Shown here piece after piece: positions 24,574 through 29,572 of a stretch of 29,572 nt of DNA; the first letter of the stretch is position 1, and each line of letters starts with the position of its first letter. Made by a program: the position numbers and the translations under genes. Source of the stretch: an uncultured Muribaculaceae bacterium (lineage in GTDB: Bacteria > Bacteroidota > Bacteroidia > Bacteroidales > Muribaculaceae). The stretch covers positions 1 through 29,572 of the forward strand of contig CAJUDL010000043.1 in assembly GCA_910585285.1 (NCBI GenBank), read 5' to 3'. A model generated the notes under the pieces. That model was given only the letters and a program-made list of their open reading frames with translations, was not told the DNA's origin and did no database searches.

Positions 24574-24581
24574 TAACTTTG
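24574..24581 (+). promoter_or_regulatory. -7 box directly before the DUF1016 gene
   Basis: TAACTTTG followed by C is a full match to TAnnTTTG. The ATG begins only 8 nt after the box, so transcription should start at or within a few bases of the start codon. A -33 box is not obvious. Confidence 0.55.
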
Positions 24582-24589
24582 CATTTGTT

Positions 24590-25621
24590 ATGAAACCAAT
24601 AAAGCCACAACCTATATTGCCGGATGATGACGCAGGATTTGAAAATCTTGTGAATCGAATCGTATCTTTGGTTTCAGAAGCCAAGACGAAAATTTTGCAT
24701 CAGATAGACGACACTCTCGTAATAACTAATTGGCATATTGGAGAATATATCGTGGAATTTGAGCAAGACGGGAAGGCAAGGGCATCCTATGGAGAAGGGT
24801 TGCTACGCAGTTTATCCAAACGGTTGACGCTTCAGCTCGGTAAAGGATATAGTCGTTCAAACCTGCAAAATATGAGACGGCTGTATCTGTACTATCCAAA
24901 ATGCCAGACAGTGTCTGGCAAATTGAGTTGGTCGCATTGGTGTGAGCTGTTGGAAATTGATGATAGTCTTGAAAGACAGTTCTATGAAAATGAATGTCTA
25001 ACGCAACATTGGGGTGTTCGTACTCTCCGTCGGCAAATTGATTCAGGGTTATTTATGCGACTTGCTCAGAGTCAGGACAAGAAAGGAATATTGGCGTTGG
25101 CAGAAAAAGGGCAGATAATCCGTTGTCCTCAAGATGTAGTGAAAGACACTTTTGTGCTTGAATTTCTGGGAATCCCGAAAGGAAAGAGATATTCAGAATC
25201 AAGTCTTGAGAAAGCCTTGATTGACAACATGCAAAAGTTTCTTCTTGAACTTGGCAAAGGTTTCGCTTTCATAGGGGAACAGTATCCGATTCAAATTGGC
25301 AGCACTCATTATTATGTCGATTTGGTTTTTTACCACGCCATCTTGAAATGTTATATTTTGATAGATTTGAAACGGGCTGGCGTGAAACATTATGACATAG
25401 GGCAAATGAACATGTACCTCGGGTATTTTGCCAACGAGGTATCTCAGCCCGATGATAATAAACCTATCGGAATAGTCCTGTGCCATTCAAAAAATGAGCT
25501 TGTAGTCGAATATGCGACTTATGGCATGGACAGTAATATTTTTGTTTCAAAATATCAGTTGTATCTTCCGAACCGAGAAGAACTACGGCGTATGGTGCAA
25601 TCCATTATCGAAGCAGAATAA
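24590..25621 (+). CDS. DUF1016 / YhcG-like PDDEXK nuclease-domain protein
   Basis: 343 aa, normal length. The N-terminal DUF1016 helical domain (WHIGEYIVEFEQDG, then YGEGLLRSLSKRL and GYSRSNLQNMRRLYLYYP, WSHWCELLEIDD) is followed by a PDDEXK-type nuclease core: YVDLVFYH with D244 and LIDLKRA with D259/K261, then QMNMYLGYF. The catalytic D...DxK set is present. YhcG-like proteins are usually found beside type I restriction-modification or other defence genes, but here no hsdR/M/S gene is intact within the window. It lies between a small ORF remnant and a degraded region, so it looks like a surviving accessory gene. A role in DNA defence is inferred from the family. Confidence 0.85.
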   Translation: MKPIKPQPILPDDDAGFENLVNRIVSLVSEAKTKILHQIDDTLVITNWHIGEYIVEFEQDGKARASYGEGLLRSLSKRLTLQLGKGYSRSNLQNMRRLYLYYPKCQTVSGKLSWSHWCELLEIDDSLERQFYENECLTQHWGVRTLRRQIDSGLFMRLAQSQDKKGILALAEKGQIIRCPQDVVKDTFVLEFLGIPKGKRYSESSLEKALIDNMQKFLLELGKGFAFIGEQYPIQIGSTHYYVDLVFYHAILKCYILIDLKRAGVKHYDIGQMNMYLGYFANEVSQPDDNKPIGIVLCHSKNELVVEYATYGMDSNIFVSKYQLYLPNREELRRMVQSIIEAE

Positions 25622-25741
25622 GCTCTTGCAATATATTTGAATGATTAATGGGGATGAGCAAAATTTGCATCTGATATGACCTTCCCTCGCTTCCCGTAAG
25701 ATTAGCGCACCTTGGGAGGTCTTCGAGTTTTATACAAACTG

Positions 25742-25777
25742 TGATAGATTAAATGATAGAATAATTGATAGATTAAG
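25742..25777 (+). repeat. Three tandem 12-bp iterons
   Basis: TGATAGATTAAA, TGATAGAATAAT and TGATAGATTAAG lie head to tail with no gaps. They differ only at position 8 and at the last base. Such arrays serve as binding sites for replication initiators or recombinases in plasmids and integrative elements. Confidence 0.75.
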
Positions 25778-25889
25778 ATATCTAATAAGCGGATGCTAAA
25801 TTTGAAAAATGAGCCAATAAATGAGCCATAAAAACTTATACATTGCGGCTGGCACGAAAGTGGGAAGGTAAAGATTTGTTAAAACCTCG

Positions 25890-25939
25890 TTATAATCCCC
25901 CCAAAGTAGGTCAAAAGGCATAGATTTGGGGGATTATAA
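25890..25939. repeat. G/C-rich inverted repeat
   Basis: TTATAATCCCCCCAAA (25890-25905) pairs with TTTGGGGGATTATAA (25925-25939), 15 bp with one bulged C, around a 19-nt spacer. No T-run follows. It may be an element end or a recombination site. Confidence 0.6.
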
Positions 25940-25983
25940 GCATAATTTTGAGCGTTCTAACCATACTTGCAGAGATTTCACAT

Positions 25984-26346
25984 GGAAAAGAACGGAATAA
26001 GAACGGACATTGGTCGAGAAAATTTGGAGAATACGGCGAGGTGATAGTATTTTTGCCTGACAAAACGGAGCATGGTATAGCTATATAACCATTGCATATC
26101 CCGATACCCAGCAACCGGATGTTTCACGCTACAACCTCGACATAATGATCGGCGATGGAATACCTTTCGTTCCGGAAGCGCATCCTGAAGATGAGGCGTT
26201 CTACAACAGTCTATGCGATTTCGACAAAGAGGCTTTCAAACGCTTTCGCTGCTCACACCCCCACGCTGACCAATCAAGAAGCGTTATCGATGTTCAAACT
26301 CAACTACGCCCAGACCCAACACATGGGTCCACCACTTAGATTATAA
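25984..26346 (+). pseudogene. Doubly frameshifted remnant of an unrecognised gene
   Basis: A coherent protein can be read only by changing frame twice. Frame one from 25984 gives KNGHWSRKFGEYGEVIVFLP and PDKTEHGIA; a second frame from about 26080 gives YITIAYPDTQQPDVSRYNLD and IPFVPEAHPEDEAFYNSLCD; a third from about 26247 gives AAHTPTLTNQEALSMFKLNY and AQTQHMGPPLRL up to the TAA at 26344-26346. The pieces join smoothly, so this is a decayed gene of at least 120 codons. No start or family is recognised. Composition resembles the host rather than the AT-rich block. Confidence 0.6.
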
Positions 26347-26518
26347 TAAGACGGGTGCCGAGATTTCCCTTGTTGTGGCGGTTGAATGACGCTTATCCGA
26401 TGGGAGGAATAACTTTATTTACTTTTTCAGTCGCAGCGTTTTGTTTATCTGCAGTTTTGTGGTCTATGCAAGATAACAAGCTTAAACTTAGACAATTACA
26501 GAAACATATAGTTTTTTT

Positions 26519-27641
26519 TCATCGTGATAACTTGAAATTAAAAGGAATAATAAGACCTTACAGGTCGACTGCCAATTTTCCCGGCGTTGTCATCTTTGTC
26601 AATGTGCCAACCACGCGAAGCGCTTCACGGTCAAGGTCGGGATCAACTTTCTTAGTCACCTCCTGATTGGATATCGAGCCATCTTTCTCAACCACCAATC
26701 TTACAGTGACGCAACCTTGAATATTATTCTCGGCAGCAATCGACGGGTACCGCATTTTCCTGACAAGGTCTGTAAGGAGTGCGGCAGTATCCCCTTGATA
26801 TAGCTGGTTGTTCAACCTGAGTGTAAATCTGGTTGTCCTCTATTGTGACTGTATTGGATTTGTCATTGCCAACCAGCTTTGTTTCAAGCCAATTAATTCG
26901 CCGCCCTTCGTTTGTGATTATTGCATACATCACGGCATACACATCGTCCTCCATACGCTCCGCATGATTAAGAATATACTTGGTGTCTCGCATGGTAAAT
27001 TTTGATATATCGCAATTTCCGAGTTTGCCATTGAGTATGCCAGAGTGTTCGGATTCGATATTTCGTTCCACCGTACATTCATAAGGAAAAACGACATATC
27101 CATCTTTGAGTTTGCCTACATAAAACGTACAGGCCCAACCGAAATGTTCCTCTGTACCACCCAGCCATATCGCATACATATTGCCCTCATTGTCGGGCAG
27201 GCAAATCACATCTTCTCTCTCTTCCAAGTCTTTGCGTGTTATTGAACCAACCTCCAATTCCTCAAGCCCATAATATTGTGTAAATCCATCGAAAAGACCG
27301 TGAGGATATGTATTGAGTTCCACCTCAAGCATAAATGAACCATCCTCAGACTTCTGAGCCAATACATCACCCGGTTGAAGGGCCCAAGTTGACTCACCTT
27401 CGTCAAGTTCTTTTGACGATTGAGCGCGCCATTCATAAAAGTCCCATTCTGGACCTTCTGTCCGAATGAGAATTTCAGCCGTTTTTAAATCTTTTGTGCT
27501 AAACATCTGTCCTTCAGAGGTAGGCGTTACAAGAGCTTTCCACATAGGCGAGGGCACCTCAAAGGGTATCGTTACCTTTGAAAAGGCCGATAACGACATC
27601 ATTATTACAGATGCCAAAATTGCAAGGTATTTCATCTTCAT
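26519..27641 (-). pseudogene. Secreted protein with TonB C-terminal domain, frameshifted
   Basis: The start ATG at 27641 overlaps the TGA of the upstream membrane-protein gene and gives a good signal peptide (KMKYLAILASVIMMSLSAFS). About 270 residues of unknown fold follow in one frame up to IYTQVEQPA (near 26805). The next frame then gives YQGDTAALLTDLVRKMRYPS and AAENNIQGCVTVRLVVEKDG, a clear TonB C-terminal domain. This ends early at 26558, but the lost ending reappears in other frames as RPVRSYY and IPFNFKLSR, up to a stop at 26519-26521. At least three frame breaks are therefore present. TonB-C domains on such proteins usually bind envelope partners. It is probably inactive unless the breaks are sequencing errors. 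Confidence 0.7.
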
Positions 27642-29194
27642 TTTGTATATTCTATCACCGTGAATGGATAACTTTTCTGACCATCGGCGCTTATCCATGT
27701 GCCGTCATAAACACCATGTGAGAGTGTGCCTTCGAATCTGCCTGTCATCTTCATCCCGACATATTCTTCAAGCACAAGATGCTCATAGCCATCAGTGAAC
27801 TCTCCGCGCAGTTGTATCGGGGTCTTGTTATTGATATACCAATATTCTCCCGTGAAATTAGCACCGTCGGAAGTCAATCTCATCTCTATGCCATATTTGC
27901 CGTCAATGGAACCTTTATATTTATTGCCCCCTGTATCTTCGTCGGATTTTTCATGAACAACAAAATCATCGGACACAGCATTTAATACTTTTTCCGCAAT
28001 AGCCTGAGATGATGGCTCGTCATCAATAACGTTTTCAAATGCCGGCGATTCAGACCCCTCGATATCTTCAGAAAACTCTATTTCTGTGAGATATGTCGAA
28101 TCGTTCGCCACCTCATTGTCAGTTGCTTTCCCGTTGTGGTTGAGCAACAGGATAATAATGGCTGTTATAAGTACGGCACCCCCAATTGAAGCTCCAATAA
28201 TCCAGTTGCGTTTGTTGGCTGAGTTTTCCTCCTCTTCCTCGTCATTTACTTCCTCATCCGAACCCTCTGATACTGACTCTTCAATCATTGTCACTTCCTC
28301 ATCATACTCATTTCCGTCGGCATCTTCCTCTTCATAAGCGATCGTCGCGGCTGAGTGCGACTGAGCCGCAAGCATTTCGCGACGAACAGAACCGTTTTTG
28401 ATTTTATTCCAGCCGGCAAAAAGATAAACAATCTTGCAGATCCACAGAGTCAGTCCCGCAAGAATCAACACGACGACAATGCCGATGGCACCCGCGAGAT
28501 ACTGTCCTACGGCTCCCATACCATATTCCATGAAGTCATTGACTATGGAAGCGGAACTTCCTATTGTACCAAAGGCAACAAAGAAAATTATAATTCCACA
28601 AATAATAGGGAAGATTTCAAGAACAATGGCGAGGGTATAGGAGGTTTTAAGACGGTTCGCTCCGTTTTGGGCCTTTTTATTCCAACTCTTTTCCCAAGAC
28701 AATCTCCCAAATGTGCTCCGGAATTTGAACAACGAAATCAACATCAATACCCACCCTGTGAAGCGGAACAGAAGACCGAACATGCCGAGGAATCCGGCTA
28801 TGAAGCCACAGAATATAGCTGAGAGACCTAACCAGCAGGCGGTGTTAAGACTGCCTGTCAGGCGAAATCCCCGTTGGGTGACCTGCGCATTTCTGAACTG
28901 CATCAGGCCGATCACATAGATTACCCATCCGGCGATTGTAAGTACTTCGAATACGCGCATTGCCACGGCAATATTATTGTAAATTTGCAATGCATCCGGC
29001 AATGGGCTATCGCCATCTACAGATATGTGCCCGTTATTGGCTCTGAACACAAACTCGAAGATTGAGTTGAGCACGGTGTAAATTGGCTCGAGGATAGCGG
29101 CAAACCATCCGAAGATGGTGAGAGCGAGTACTCCCCAGAAGATCATGGAAGTTGAGGAGCGCCATGCCGCCCGGATTCTTGATGATTGTTTCAT
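27638..29194 (-). CDS. Polytopic membrane protein with acidic linker and C-terminal beta domain
   Basis: 518 aa from the ATG at 29194. A longer frame reaches 29344 but runs through a palindrome and reads as nonsense, so the shorter start is preferred. About five membrane helices lie in the first 280 residues (SMIFWGVLALTIFGWFAAIL, LTIAGWVIYVIGLMQF, CWLGLSAIFCGFIAGFLGMF, LAIVLEIFPIICGIIIFFVA, IGIVVVLILAGLTLWICKIV). A highly acidic stretch of about 50 residues follows, then one more helix (IIGASIGGAVLITAIIILLL) and an exported C-terminal domain (about 445-515) of repeated beta strands (GKYGIEMRLTSDGANFTGEY, GRFEGTLSHGVYDGTW). No enzyme motif is seen. It is coupled to the TonB-domain gene by a 4-bp overlap. 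Confidence 0.75.
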   Translation of the reverse strand: MKQSSRIRAAWRSSTSMIFWGVLALTIFGWFAAILEPIYTVLNSIFEFVFRANNGHISVDGDSPLPDALQIYNNIAVAMRVFEVLTIAGWVIYVIGLMQFRNAQVTQRGFRLTGSLNTACWLGLSAIFCGFIAGFLGMFGLLFRFTGWVLMLISLFKFRSTFGRLSWEKSWNKKAQNGANRLKTSYTLAIVLEIFPIICGIIIFFVAFGTIGSSASIVNDFMEYGMGAVGQYLAGAIGIVVVLILAGLTLWICKIVYLFAGWNKIKNGSVRREMLAAQSHSAATIAYEEEDADGNEYDEEVTMIEESVSEGSDEEVNDEEEEENSANKRNWIIGASIGGAVLITAIIILLLNHNGKATDNEVANDSTYLTEIEFSEDIEGSESPAFENVIDDEPSSQAIAEKVLNAVSDDFVVHEKSDEDTGGNKYKGSIDGKYGIEMRLTSDGANFTGEYWYINNKTPIQLRGEFTDGYEHLVLEEYVGMKMTGRFEGTLSHGVYDGTWISADGQKSYPFTVIEYTK

Positions 29195-29266
29195 CGTTTC
29201 ATGTAATGCTCCCGACTGGCTCTCATCAGGTGTTAAAATAAAAAAACGTGAGCCAACTATGCCACG

Positions 29267-29398
29267 TCTTGACTTGAAGGTCGTAGGAAACCATTTGATG
29301 CAGATGTAACAATAGTGACCCACGCGTATACACGTGAGAACCACTATGCTATCTCTTGCATCGATTTTGAAAATTTCCTACGTTTTCAAGTCACAAGA
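29267..29398. repeat. 132-bp nested imperfect palindrome
   Basis: Successive inverted pairs share one centre: TCTTG/CAAGA with a 2-nt bulge and ACTTGAA/TTCAAGT at the outside, CGTAGGAAA (29282-29290) with TTTCCTACG (29374-29382), GATGCA (29297) with TGCATC (29357), ATAGTG (29312) with CACTAT (29342), and a near-palindromic CACGCGTATACACGTG core at 29321-29336. It lies 72 bp upstream of the membrane-protein start codon and downstream of a candidate promoter, so it would be in the 5' leader. Confidence 0.8.
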
Positions 29399-29457
29399 TA
29401 AGCATAACGCTTCTTATTATTTAATATGTATTGGTCTGACCGAAACCATTCCAACTG

Positions 29458-29465
29458 CAAAATTA
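29458..29465 (-). promoter_or_regulatory. Candidate -7 box for the minus-strand operon
   Basis: On the minus strand the bases read TAATTTTG, a full match to TAnnTTTG. The leader to the ATG at 29194 would be about 260 nt and include the 132-bp palindrome. No convincing -33 box is seen. The rest of 29399-29572 holds nothing else I can name. Confidence 0.4.
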
Positions 29466-29572
29466 GCAAAAATATTCGAGATATTGCAGTAGTATTCACT
29501 AAATTTATTGATAGTGATCACGGCTCTTTCATTTAAAAAGCCTTGTTCTTCCGAAAAGCCTGTTATTTTATG

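Larger units (their letters stand above)
25622..25983. other. Non-coding scarred region after the DUF1016 gene
   Basis: No credible gene. It contains an imperfect inverted repeat (GACCTTCCC near 25679 against GGGAGGTC near 25714), three 12-bp iterons, a direct repeat AATGAGCCA (25809-25817 and 25820-25828), a 16-codon ATG frame at 25821 of no clear meaning, and a hairpin at 25890-25939. The mixture suggests the edge or leftover of a mobile element. Confidence 0.5.

Noticed and set aside
25742..25777. CRISPR array
   Set aside because: The 12-bp units are adjacent with no spacers, so they are iterons rather than CRISPR repeats.
25821..25871. Sixteen-codon ATG frame next to the AATGAGCCA repeats
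   Set aside because: It is too short and has no recognisable motif. It may be a relic, but it cannot be supported as a gene.
26355..26666. 103-codon plus-strand frame with one hydrophobic stretch
   Set aside because: It starts with GTG, its second half is antisense to the TonB domain, and there is no homology or promoter. A short membrane peptide cannot be excluded, but I would not annotate it.
26724..26805. C-terminal end IS RGYCRTPYRPCQ... of the unshifted frame in the TonB-domain gene
   Set aside because: After VEQPA the correct protein text continues in another frame, so this ending is an artefact of the frame break.
28355..28822. 155-codon plus-strand frame opposite the membrane-protein gene
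   Set aside because: Its text has no domain sense and lies wholly inside the opposite-strand membrane helices; it is a shadow frame.
29195..29344. N-terminal extension of the minus-strand membrane protein by 50 codons
   Set aside because: The extension translates the palindrome and has no membrane or signal logic; the ATG at 29194 begins just before the first membrane helix.

Overview
The window most likely comes from a Bacteroidales gut-type bacterium, perhaps Muribaculaceae or a close relative. The evidence is Bacteroidetes-style -7 boxes (TAnnTTTG) upstream of several genes, Por/T9SS-like C-terminal tails, a DUF3244-like protein, a BspA-like leucine-rich-repeat tail, and a membrane-anchored TPR regulator of the Bacteroidetes kind. 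The family assignment is inference. I see no rRNA, tRNA, CRISPR array or intact transposase.

Layout: (1) 1-227 is a possible structured RNA and a perfect palindromic terminator. (2) 228-3799 holds enolase on the minus strand, then a RecD/UvrD-like helicase coupled to an MgtC/SapB membrane protein. (3) 3917-11073 is a strikingly AT-rich block: a lipoprotein/TPR/transmembrane/HTH-like regulator, a DUF3244-like secreted protein behind a promoter wrapped in a 13-bp inverted repeat, and three translationally coupled secreted proteins. Two of these three carry a zinc-metalloprotease fold whose HExxH motif has been erased. The first contains a perfect 28-bp inverted repeat inside its signal-peptide region. 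The block ends against the orphan tail of an LRR protein (11074-11454). (4) 11571-13579 holds the housekeeping genes fabD and asd. (5) 13818-23684 is a seven-gene, same-strand locus in which every product has a signal peptide or membrane anchor: CHASE2 membrane protein, FecR-like protein, WD40/OmpA-like protein, TPR/caspase (C14) protease, DUF4384 protein, LPP20-like protein, and a transglutaminase-like enzyme with an extra dead copy of its fold. (6) 23788-24351 is a three-repeat ricin-type lectin. (7) 24401-26518 is a scarred accessory stretch: an orphan DUF1016/PDDEXK (YhcG-like) nuclease, three 12-bp iterons, a G/C-rich hairpin and a doubly frameshifted gene remnant. (8) On the minus strand from 29194 down to 26519 are a polytopic membrane protein and a frameshifted TonB-C-domain protein, preceded by a 132-bp nested palindrome.

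The best candidate for an undescribed system is region 5, an apparently envelope-located caspase pathway. The catalytic dyad of the caspase (H713/C763) and the triad of the transglutaminase (C415/H442/D469) are intact. The WD40 and caspase proteins share a module of about 130-140 residues that I cannot assign to a named family. This suggests that a sensor (CHASE2/FecR), a scaffold (WD40/OmpA-like) and two effector enzymes work together outside the cytoplasm. The second candidate is the pseudo-metalloprotease cluster of region 3, which looks like a horizontally acquired, locally regulated set of surface proteins that bind rather than cut. Both functional readings are inference from sequence and gene order.
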